From JBLNCE01 sp050260415 (GTDB lineage: Bacteria > Bacillota > UBA4882 > JAAYXC01), in contig JBLNCE010000130.1 of assembly GCA_050260415.1 (NCBI GenBank), forward strand, positions 1 through 15,316: a stretch of 15,316 nt of DNA, written 5' to 3'. Shown here in pieces: positions 1-6,489 of the stretch. A program made the position numbers and the translations under genes. Positions within the stretch are counted from its first letter, which is position 1; each line of letters opens with the position of its first letter. The notes under the pieces are model-generated. The model was not told the origin of the DNA. It saw only the letters and a list, made by a program, of their open reading frames with translations, and made no database searches.

Positions 1-1
1 G

Positions 2-259
2 GTATTTCTGGAGGAACAGGCCAAGGCTTTCCCCGCCGCCGGCCCGGCGCTCGAGGCGGCCGCCGCCTGCTTCCGGCAAGAGCACAAACTGGTCGAAGAG
101 ATGGCCGGTCTCCTCGGGGGCTTCAGCATGAGCGAGAAACTGGCGCGCGCCCTGGCAAGGCCCGAGGTGAGACAGGGATTGGCGGCCTTGATCGGCAAAT
201 GCGCCGAGGCGGACCGGGAAGCCGCGGGGCATATGAGAAAAGCGCTGGATAAGATCTGA
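2..259 (+). CDS. C-terminal 85 residues of a BtrH-like family protein, cut by window start
   Basis: An open frame enters from the left edge and ends in TGA at 257-259. The 85 residues are Ala/Glu/Lys-rich and look entirely helical. They align by eye, nearly without gaps, with the last ~65 residues of the BtrH-like protein at 1750-2889: both share an A-A-C-aromatic-x-x-E-H block, a GG turn, a P-x-V-R segment and an A-A-x-H ending. I therefore take this as the tail of a paralogue whose N-terminal domain lies outside the window. Biochemical function is unknown. The frame is sound; the family assignment rests only on this comparison. Confidence 0.7.
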   Translation, partial: VFLEEQAKAFPAAGPALEAAAACFRQEHKLVEEMAGLLGGFSMSEKLARALARPEVRQGLAALIGKCAEADREAAGHMRKALDKI

Positions 260-278
260 GAACAGGCGCGAGATCGAA

Positions 279-324
279 CCTAACCCCCTAACCCCTTCTC
301 TAGAGGAAGGGGCCGGGGGTTAGG
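279..324. repeat. Long imperfect hairpin (REP-like or bidirectional terminator)
   Basis: The 10-base arms at 279-288 and 315-324 are perfect inverted complements. A second inner stem pairs 292-298 with 306-312. It lies between the convergent ends of the partial + strand gene and the minus-strand PAP2 gene, so a bidirectional terminator is plausible. No clean T-run follows the outer stem, so a REP-type dispersed palindrome is equally likely. Confidence 0.55.
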
Positions 325-389
325 TCGCTTTGGAAAGGACGATTCGAGCAACTGGCTTTTTGAGCGGAGCGGCGCCGGTCCATTGCGCG

Positions 390-1271
390 TCAATCCGCTA
401 ATCTCAGCTTCAAAAAAACCCACGGCGCGCCCAGGCCCGCCCAGAGACCGGTCAGGGCGTAGCGCAGGAAGCGGAACAGCAGATAGAAAGCTTCCCCCTC
501 GCGCGGGAAGACGGCCGAGAGGCCGAAATACAACGCGGCCAAGGCCATGACGCCCAGCAGGTAACGGGCGATCCTCCGCCACCATGGACCCTTGGCCTCA
601 AAAGACCAGCGGTTGAGGAAGAAAGCCGCGCCCGCGCCCAGGCCGGCCAGGGGCGCCAGCCCACCCACCACGTCCTTGACCGGGTGGGTCAATGTCAGTA
701 GGATTGGTACGGCGAAGGCCAGGACTATCCGCCACAATAGTCCGAGCTTTGCCAGGTTCTTTTCCACCGCCGGTGTTATGGCGAAGAAGACCACGAGGAG
801 CAGAGCGGCTATCCCCCAACCGGCCAGGACGTCCGTGGGAAAATGCACGCCCAGGTACACCCGGGATAAACCAACGAGCAGAATGAGGACGGCCGCCCAG
901 ATCCAGGTTCGGGGCTTGCCGGCCATGGCCGCGAACCCGCCCCAGAAGACCGCCGTGCTCTGGCTGTGCCCGCTGGGCAGGCCGTAGCCGGGCTGATGCG
1001 CCCGCTCGATCCCCGGCCGGTAATGCGGGGGCCGGGGCATCATGAACAGGTCCTTGGCCGCGACATTCACGTACAGCGACAGGAGCGTGAAATAGGCGAG
1101 CCGTATTCCCCCGCCGAAGTCCACGCACCAGAGGAAGAAGGGCAGCGCGAGGAGATAGAACAGCTCGTGCCCGAGGAATGAGATCCCGCGGGCGAGGAGA
1201 TCCACGGCCGGGCCGCCCAGGCTCTGCAGGGCGGCGATCGCGTCTAGGCCCCACTGGAGAATGGGATGCAT
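390..1271 (-). CDS. PAP2-superfamily membrane phosphatase
   Basis: This 293-residue polytopic membrane protein carries the three-part PAP2/acid phosphatase signature. The K-x6-R-P element is KDLFMMPRP (residues 73-81), PSGH is at 99-102, and the S-R-x5-H-x3-D element is at 136-147 (SRVYLGVHFPTD). In this family the two histidines form and resolve a phospho-enzyme on lipid phosphates such as undecaprenyl pyrophosphate or phosphatidate; the substrate here cannot be told. The active site is expected on the outer membrane face. About 130 residues follow the last motif and form further hydrophobic helices, making it longer than minimal PAP2 enzymes. A GGAGGTG ribosome site lies about 6 bases before the ATG. 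It converges with the partial gene at 2-259. Confidence 0.9.
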   Translation of the reverse strand: MHPILQWGLDAIAALQSLGGPAVDLLARGISFLGHELFYLLALPFFLWCVDFGGGIRLAYFTLLSLYVNVAAKDLFMMPRPPHYRPGIERAHQPGYGLPSGHSQSTAVFWGGFAAMAGKPRTWIWAAVLILLVGLSRVYLGVHFPTDVLAGWGIAALLLVVFFAITPAVEKNLAKLGLLWRIVLAFAVPILLTLTHPVKDVVGGLAPLAGLGAGAAFFLNRWSFEAKGPWWRRIARYLLGVMALAALYFGLSAVFPREGEAFYLLFRFLRYALTGLWAGLGAPWVFLKLRLAD

Positions 1272-1369
1272 ACCGCGCCACCTCCGGCTAAACAGACTCC
1301 CTATTTTTTAGCGGATCGCTTTTTCGTGTGGTTCGTGGTTTATAAAGGGTTTATCACCCACTTCACTGT

Positions 1370-1603
1370 TCAGCGCTTTCGACAGGATTCCACAACGGCT
1401 CCGGCGACCGTGCCAAGCGCGGCACCGGCGGCCAAGCCGAAAACGAAGTTACCGAGTATCGTGCCGATAACGATGCCGAGGGCGGCCCCGAGAGCGATGG
1501 ACGCTCCCATGCCCACGAACGCCGGCGGCGTCCGGCGGGGCGGCTGCGAAGAACCGGCGGCGGAACCAGTCTCACCGTTATGAGTCTTGTGTTTCTCATC
1601 CAT
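1370..1603 (-). CDS. Small glycine-zipper membrane protein
   Basis: This 77-residue protein has a polar, Pro/Ser-rich N-terminus (about 1-28). It continues as a Gly/Ala-rich hydrophobic stretch to about residue 70 with small residues at i, i+4 spacing (GAALGIVIGTILG, then GLAAGAALGTVAG), and ends in a basic tail. This is a glycine-zipper pattern, as in small envelope proteins that pack helices tightly or oligomerise. A GAGGGAA ribosome site precedes the ATG by about 7 bases. It points away from the BtrH-like gene, sharing a 146-bp divergent region, and lies upstream of the PAP2 gene with a 98-bp gap. Function unknown; a stress-induced envelope role is only a guess. Confidence 0.65.
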   Translation of the reverse strand: MDEKHKTHNGETGSAAGSSQPPRRTPPAFVGMGASIALGAALGIVIGTILGNFVFGLAAGAALGTVAGAVVESCRKR

Positions 1604-1749
1604 GGTGAATTCCCTCTAGTCTTGACTATCTCAATTCTAGCGCAAAGGATCGGCTGACGGAAGTGGAAGCGGCTCACAAAAGATGACATATAGTTGTCAA
1701 GTTTGTTAGATATGATTGAGTTGTATCGGAGCATAAAGAGGGTGATCGG
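1604..1749. promoter_or_regulatory. Divergent intergenic region with small inverted repeat
   Basis: These 146 bases separate the minus-strand glycine-zipper gene from the + strand BtrH-like gene and must hold both promoters. They are visibly more AT-rich than the flanks. A 16-base symmetric element TGACATATAGTTGTCA (1687-1702; 5-base arms, 6-base centre) sits about 48 bases before the + start and could be an operator. A TTGACA hexamer is readable on the minus strand there, but no well-spaced -10 partner is clear, so no promoter is called. Confidence 0.35.
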
Positions 1750-2889
1750 ATGGCTGCCTATCCGCAACGACATCTGCTCGCGGGCGTTCCCCGGGTGGAG
1801 TTCTACAAAGGGGGACCGCGGTGTCCGGAGGACATTCCCTTTCCCGCGGTCATGCGCGCCCTGACAGAGTATTTGGGAGATCGCGATCTCGGCTGCCGTT
1901 CATGCCGCGGCCTGGAACCGGGCTGCAAAATACCGTGCAGTTACGCTCATTTCATCGGCGTGTCCGGCGTGGCTTCCTTCCTCTCCTGGAAACCAGGCTG
2001 GGAGATGGACAACGTGGAGATCATGTACATGTCCGATGACCCGGCGGCGCCGTTCGACCGCGCCTTCGAGGCCGCGGGCTATGCCACGGATTCGTCCGGC
2101 TCCGGCGCACCCGGGCAGGAAAGTGAAGAATCATGCCGCAGCCGGATCATGGCCAGCATTCAGGAGGGCAAGCCCGTCTTGGCCTTCGGCCCGATCGGGC
2201 CGCCGGAATCAGCTCTCGTCACCGGCTACGACGAAGGCGGGGATGTGCTCATCGGCTGGAGCTTCTTCCAGGACATGCCCGAGTTCAATGCCGGCGTGGA
2301 GTTCGAGCCCACGGGCGAATTCCGCAAGAGGGATTGGTTCGATTATGCGCCGGGCTTCAGCTTCATCACCATCGGCCGGAAGCAAGAACGACCCTCGCTC
2401 GCCGAGATCTACCGCAAGGCCCTGGCCTGGATGCTGCAGGTGGCGCGCACGCCCAAGACGTTCGGTGATCGCGCCACCGGGCTGGCGGCCTATGACGCCT
2501 GGGCCGATCAGCTGTTGCGCGACGAAGAATTTCCGGATGATGAAGCCGTCCTCCGCCAGCGCCATGACGTGCACAATAACGTCGTGGGTCTGGTGGCCGA
2601 AGCGCGCTGGTACGGTTCGCTGTTCCTGATCGAGGCGGGAACGAGCGACTATGAGAAGCAGGATTTTTGCCGGACCGAATACTTACTGCGGGCCGCGGCC
2701 TGCTACGCCGCTGAACACGCATTGATGTGGCGTTTGTGGGATCTGGTGGGCGGCAACGGCAATCCCGACGCCTATCGCCGGTTCGCCGATCCAGCCGTGC
2801 GCCGCGAGATGGCGCTCGTTATCAGGAAGGCAAAGGAGAAAAGCGCCCAAGCCGCGGAACACATCGAAGCCGCCTTGGCGAAAGGCTGA
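1750..2889 (+). CDS. BtrH-like / papain-fold-like conserved protein
   Basis: This 379-residue protein lacks signal peptide and membrane segments. The N-terminal ~210 residues look like the BtrH-N-type (C39-related, acyl-transfer) fold: a GG-x-x-C-x-E-D opening (residues 21-28), a Cys-rich stretch (C49, C52, C59, C63), a WKPGW-x-MDN motif (80-88), then a KPVLAFGP strand (141-148) and an S-x-LVTGYD strand (154-161). The C-terminal ~170 residues are helical, with a conserved-looking RHDVHNN block near 271. BtrH itself transfers an acyl side chain in butirosin synthesis, but nothing here indicates aminoglycoside chemistry and no pathway is evident nearby. The ATG is preceded by GAGGG about 7 bases upstream. 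Its C-terminus matches the partial gene at 2-259, suggesting a paralogue pair. Family call moderate, function unknown. Confidence 0.75.
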   Translation: MAAYPQRHLLAGVPRVEFYKGGPRCPEDIPFPAVMRALTEYLGDRDLGCRSCRGLEPGCKIPCSYAHFIGVSGVASFLSWKPGWEMDNVEIMYMSDDPAAPFDRAFEAAGYATDSSGSGAPGQESEESCRSRIMASIQEGKPVLAFGPIGPPESALVTGYDEGGDVLIGWSFFQDMPEFNAGVEFEPTGEFRKRDWFDYAPGFSFITIGRKQERPSLAEIYRKALAWMLQVARTPKTFGDRATGLAAYDAWADQLLRDEEFPDDEAVLRQRHDVHNNVVGLVAEARWYGSLFLIEAGTSDYEKQDFCRTEYLLRAAACYAAEHALMWRLWDLVGGNGNPDAYRRFADPAVRREMALVIRKAKEKSAQAAEHIEAALAKG

Positions 2890-3018
2890 GAATCCCGCAG
2901 GTCTGCCCTCATTCTCTCTTTTCCCAGAGGGAGAAACGAACTGTGTGCAGTCTGTGTTTCTGAACTGCCGTCAGCAATTCCGGCACATTCCTTGCAGGCG
3001 ACAAACCGGCGTTGTTTC

Positions 3019-3483
3019 CTAGCGCGGTTTCTTCCCTTCCGCCAGCATCGCCACGGCGCGCGCGATTCGTTCCCGCCGCGTCTCTTCCCGCTTGGCCTCC
3101 TCGATCCAACGCAGGTACTCCCGTTGGTGGCTGTAGGAGAGCGCCGCGAAGTTCCGCTGCGCCTGCGGATTCGCGCCGAGTGCCTCCTGCAAATCGGCGG
3201 GAATCTCGACCCGCCGCGGCTCCGTGTCTTCCTCGATCGTGACTTCCACCGTATCTCCCACGTTCTTGCCGATCCGCGCGCGTATCTCCTTGAGCACGCC
3301 GAGAATATGGCAGGGGCCGCCCATGCGCACGAGGGAGCCGCGATACGGCACGCCGTCGATGGCGGCCAGAACCGGTACCCGCTTTCTGCCGAAGACCTTT
3401 TCCACGTCAAAAGGGACGGTGACGTAAGCCCCGCCGCCGTCGCCCCGCTCGATCGCCGCGCGGAAGGTATGTTTCCCGCTCAT
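3019..3483 (-). CDS. DUF1905 / YdeI-OmpD-associated domain protein
   Basis: This soluble 154-residue protein has two recognised parts. Residues ~4-88 form a DUF1905-type beta barrel (AYVTVPFDVEKVFG, PYRGSLVRMGGPCHILGVLK). Residues ~93-152 form the helical YdeI/OmpD-associated segment (IPADLQEALGANPQAQRNFA, then a YLRWIEEAKREETRRERIAR helix). Some relatives have been linked to bacteriocin protection or stress survival, but the molecular function of the family is unsettled. A GGGAGG ribosome site lies 9 bases before the ATG, inside the 39-base gap after the methyltransferase gene, so the two are likely one transcript. Length is normal for the two-domain form. Confidence 0.85.
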   Translation of the reverse strand: MSGKHTFRAAIERGDGGGAYVTVPFDVEKVFGRKRVPVLAAIDGVPYRGSLVRMGGPCHILGVLKEIRARIGKNVGDTVEVTIEEDTEPRRVEIPADLQEALGANPQAQRNFAALSYSHQREYLRWIEEAKREETRRERIARAVAMLAEGKKPR

Positions 3484-3522
3484 TTCTTTCGACCTCCCAA
3501 AGACACCAGCCTATCCTGATGT

Positions 3523-4137
3523 TCATGACCGGGCGGACCTCGCCATTTTGAGCAGATGCTTCCTGGGAGGGGGCTTCGGCACCTTTTTCCTCGCTACCGA
3601 ACTTCGTTTCTCGGCCTCCAGAACGGCGTACCCTTTCTTTTCCGTAACGCGTACGCCGCCAAACACGGTCCGCATCTTGTTCCGATACCACCCAACCCGC
3701 TTGACCACCATGACCAGGCGGCCTCCCATGGCGAGGTGCGCGAACGAGCCTTCTATGAACGCTTTGGCTACGGAAAAATCCGCATGGTAGGGCGGATTCG
3801 ACAGGATCAACGTGAAGTCTTCATCGGCCACACCGCTGAAAGCATCGCTGACCGCCACTTCGATCCCCTCCACCCCGTTCAGCTTGGCGTTTTTCCTGGC
3901 CGCTTCCACCGCGCTCGGGTCGATATCGACCATGAACACATTCTCCGCGCCGAAGATCTTGGCGAGGTAGATGCCCGCCAGACCATAACCGCAGCCGAGG
4001 TCCAGGCATTTCTCACGCGGTCTTAGTTCCGTGACGGAAAGCATGGTGAGGGTTCCCTTATCCGGGTAAGCGGGAGAGAACAAACCGGGACGCGTCTCAA
4101 ACACCAGGGGAATGCCGCCGACCTCGGCTTGCACCAC
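3523..4137 (-). CDS. Class I SAM-dependent methyltransferase, RsmC/RlmG-like (MTS domain)
   Basis: This 204-residue protein has a Rossmann-type methyltransferase core. The SAM-binding loop is DLGCGYG (46-52), the acidic motif is MVDIDPSA (69-76), and the catalytic SNPPYH (113-118) is the N-P-P-Y signature of N-methyltransferases acting on guanine or adenine in RNA, or on glutamine. The layout matches the C-terminal half of RsmC/RlmG 16S/23S rRNA guanine-N2 methyltransferases, without their degenerate N-terminal copy. The last ~30 residues are Lys/Arg/Pro-rich and could bind RNA. The start is GTG with GAGGTGG 7 bases upstream; a second GTG follows directly. It is followed 39 bases later by the DUF1905/YdeI gene. 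Substrate is inferred, not seen. Confidence 0.85.
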   Translation of the reverse strand: MVQAEVGGIPLVFETRPGLFSPAYPDKGTLTMLSVTELRPREKCLDLGCGYGLAGIYLAKIFGAENVFMVDIDPSAVEAARKNAKLNGVEGIEVAVSDAFSGVADEDFTLILSNPPYHADFSVAKAFIEGSFAHLAMGGRLVMVVKRVGWYRNKMRTVFGGVRVTEKKGYAVLEAEKRSSVARKKVPKPPPRKHLLKMARSARS

Positions 4138-4155
4138 GGCTTGTCCACCTCTCGC

Positions 4156-4272
4156 TTAGGAGCTTGTGCGACTAATCAACTTTCATGCCCACTAAGCACA
4201 AGCTCTAGTGGCAGACCCTGGGTCGCACCGCAAGATATTGCGGTGCGACCGATTACACGCACAGGCTCTTAG
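4156..4272. mobile_element. MITE/REP-like palindromic element
   Basis: The ends at 4156-4170 and 4258-4272 are imperfect inverted repeats (12 of 15 matches). Inside are two nested palindromes: arms 4160-4169/4196-4205 (10 of 10) and arms 4221-4233/4238-4250 (13 of 13 around a 4-base centre). There is no coding capacity. The right end nearly touches the stop codon of the membrane-protein gene at 4274. This suits a non-autonomous miniature element or structured REP unit; the second hairpin may also terminate transcription, though it lacks a T-run. No target-site duplication is obvious. Confidence 0.55.
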
Positions 4273-4273
4273 C

Positions 4274-5149
4274 TCATTGTTCGGGATCTCTATTGTAGCC
4301 AAGGCGCATGCCTATCGTAATCACCAGCGCGGGGAAGAAACCGATCAGCACGGCGAAAGGCAACGGCATGGGCGCTAGGAAGATCCACTGGTAAACCAGG
4401 GGCACCGCCGTATCGACGAGCCAGAAGAAGAGAAAAACCTGCCACAGCCTGATCCGGCGGCCGATCCATTTCTTGGACGCGAGCAATATGAGAAGGACAT
4501 TGACGAAAAACGCCGTGACGAACATCATCTGCGTTTTCCAGTCGGAAGCGGCGGCCTCCATATCAATGCTCACCCTGGCCAAGACCGCGGTCAGAATGCT
4601 GCCGACCGCATAGCCCATGTAGGCAAAAGCGGCCAGCATCACAGCTTTTATGATGCCCGACCATAAAGAACCCTGCCAAAGGCCCTGGCGCGATTGGGCC
4701 GGCCGTTTCTCCCACCAGACCAGGATGAGAGAGAAAGCGAGCGTCTGCAGGAGGATCTCCGGCAGGCCGAGCAAATGATACCAGAGCGGCAACCTGGAGT
4801 AGACCAGACCCTCCAAGGAAGAAGGGGCAGCGGCGGGAGTGCCCAAGATGCCGAAGACAACGAATAAACCCCACAGGACGAGCCATCCGCGCTTCCGCTC
4901 AACGATCGCGCCACGGAGAGGCCATAATGCCAAGGCGAAGAGGAGGCCCCTGATGGGCTGGACGAGGGGGCCTAAGAATACATTTGTGGAATGAATGGGG
5001 CGCATGAAGTCCCGGATTATCTCCTGCTCGAAGATCCGCCCGTAATCGAAGAGGTTCGACATGATGAGGCCGAAAATGAAATAGGTGGCGGTATGTACGA
5101 CCGCCGCTTTGCCCGCGAAGGCCAAGAACCTCTTGTGGTTCTCCTGCAT
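4274..5149 (-). CDS. Polytopic membrane protein of unknown function
   Basis: This 291-residue protein has about eight hydrophobic helices (near residues 10-32, 60-80, 88-104, 120-146, 160-190, 205-226, 233-257 and 263-281), with Lys/Arg-rich short loops such as EKRPAQSR and KKWIGRRIR. No catalytic motif or named family is recognised. The frame is open up to 5353, but I place the start at the internal ATG at 5149 because GGGAGG lies about 9 bases before it and a basic residue run leads into the first helix; the upstream extension has no ribosome site and reads like non-coding sequence. It runs divergently from the asparaginase gene and ends beside the palindromic element at 4156-4272. A transport, sensing or envelope role is possible but unsupported. 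Confidence 0.75.
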   Translation of the reverse strand: MQENHKRFLAFAGKAAVVHTATYFIFGLIMSNLFDYGRIFEQEIIRDFMRPIHSTNVFLGPLVQPIRGLLFALALWPLRGAIVERKRGWLVLWGLFVVFGILGTPAAAPSSLEGLVYSRLPLWYHLLGLPEILLQTLAFSLILVWWEKRPAQSRQGLWQGSLWSGIIKAVMLAAFAYMGYAVGSILTAVLARVSIDMEAAASDWKTQMMFVTAFFVNVLLILLASKKWIGRRIRLWQVFLFFWLVDTAVPLVYQWIFLAPMPLPFAVLIGFFPALVITIGMRLGYNRDPEQ

Positions 5150-5409
5150 TTGTTGTCGCCTCCCAATGTTGAATCTGCTGCCTCCAGAGACTGCTTCACC
5201 AAACACCGGGTAAGAAGCGATAACGCACCGGCGGGCATAATCAGCATAACCGGGCAGTTGGCCCCAGAAAATGCAATCTTCCAAAAACGTGCAAATGAAG
5301 AGCGGGATTGCGCCTGATCCGCCGGCGAAGGCGGGCACAAGGATCCTGCACATCCTTGTCTAACTACTACGGAAGAAAGGCGAATCCTGTCGTAAGGAAG
5401 CGAAGAATC

Positions 5410-6462
5410 ATGCCCAGAGCCCGTATCCTGATCGCCTATACCGGCGGCACCATCGGCATGAAGCGGACGCAACAGGGCTATCAACCGGTGCCGGGCTGCC
5501 TGCCGGATCTGATCGCGCGCAATCCGCGGTTTCGCGCCGCCGACCTGCCGGACTACGAGATCCGCGAGTTCGAGCCGCTGCTCGACAGCGCCAACATGAC
5601 CCCGGAGGACTGGGTGCGGATCGCCCGGGTCATCCAGGCTCATTATGACGGTTACGACGGGTTCCTTGTCTTGCACGGCACGGATACCATGGCCTTCACC
5701 GCCGCGGCCCTCTCCTTCATGCTGGAGGGCCTGGGCAAGCCCGTCATCCTGACCGGCGCCCAGCTGCCGCTGGAAGAGACGCGCAACGACGCGGAGGAGA
5801 ACCTCCTGACCTCGCTCTTGATCCTGGGCCTGTACCATGCCCGCCTGCCCGGGGTCTATCTCTATTTCGCCAACCAGCTCCTGCGCGGCACCCGCGCCAC
5901 GAAGATCGACGCGGGCGGCTTCGCCGCCTTCGCCTCGCCCAAGTTTCCCCCCGTGGGCACGGCCGGGGTCAATATCACCATCAACTGGGGGTTGGTGGCC
6001 CCCCCGCCCGCCACAGGCGGCACGCTTGATGTAGTCGAGATGGGCGCCGCCACGATCGCCGCCATCAGGCTCTTCCCCGGGCTCAAGGCGGAGTACCTCG
6101 GGAGCATCCTGGCGCCCCCGGTCCAGGGAGTGGTGCTGGAGTGCTACGGCGCGGGCAACGCGCCCGACCGGGACGGATCGTTCCTCGAGGCCCTGCGGGC
6201 CGCGGCCGATCGGGGCGTGGTCATCGTGGACGTGCCGCAGCCCCTGTACGGCACGGCTGACCTGGAGATCTACGCCACCGGCCGCGTCCTGCTGGAGGCG
6301 GGCGTGGTCGGCGGCCTGGACATGACCGCCGAGGCCGCGCTGGCCAAGCTGTTTTACCTCTTCAAGAAAGGCTACTCCCCGGCCGAGGTGCGGCGGCTGG
6401 TCCAGGAAAACCTGCGCGGCGAACTGACGCCCAGGGAACCCTCCCCCCCGGCTACGCGGTGA
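5410..6462 (+). CDS. ansA: Type I L-asparaginase (cytosolic, AnsA-like)
   Basis: This 350-residue enzyme is predicted to hydrolyse L-asparagine to aspartate and ammonia. Both catalytic threonine sites are present: YTGGTIG with Thr14, and LHGTDTMAF with Thr91-Asp92; the supporting lysine is Lys165 in TRATKIDAGG. LTGAQLP (114-120) and KFPPVG (178-183) also fit the bacterial type I family, as does the length. No signal peptide is present, so it should be cytosolic, unlike periplasmic type II enzymes. The frame extends upstream to 5308, but I use the ATG at 5410 because AAGGAAG lies about 10 bases before it and the YTGGTIG strand normally starts within ~10 residues of the N-terminus. The end is Pro-rich. 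It converges with the hydrolase gene 27 bases away. Confidence 0.93.
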   Translation: MPRARILIAYTGGTIGMKRTQQGYQPVPGCLPDLIARNPRFRAADLPDYEIREFEPLLDSANMTPEDWVRIARVIQAHYDGYDGFLVLHGTDTMAFTAAALSFMLEGLGKPVILTGAQLPLEETRNDAEENLLTSLLILGLYHARLPGVYLYFANQLLRGTRATKIDAGGFAAFASPKFPPVGTAGVNITINWGLVAPPPATGGTLDVVEMGAATIAAIRLFPGLKAEYLGSILAPPVQGVVLECYGAGNAPDRDGSFLEALRAAADRGVVIVDVPQPLYGTADLEIYATGRVLLEAGVVGGLDMTAEAALAKLFYLFKKGYSPAEVRRLVQENLRGELTPREPSPPATR

Positions 6463-6489
6463 CGTGGCCTCCGTATGCCCGATTTTACA

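Noticed and set aside
598..1281. A 227-codon minus-strand frame over the PAP2 gene
   Set aside because: Arg/Pro/Gly-rich shadow of the PAP2 gene, which carries the full catalytic signature in the other frame.
1687..1720. Strong sigma-70 promoter in the divergent region
   Set aside because: A TTGACA hexamer is present on the minus strand but no -10 hexamer lies at a workable distance; + strand candidates have spacing of about 11 bases.
5150..5353. N-terminal extension of the membrane protein to 5353
   Set aside because: No ribosome site there and a non-conserved look; the ATG at 5149 has a strong GGGAGG.
5308..5409. 34-residue basic N-terminal extension of the asparaginase
   Set aside because: Type I asparaginases start close to the YTGGTIG strand, and the ATG at 5410 has a ribosome site.
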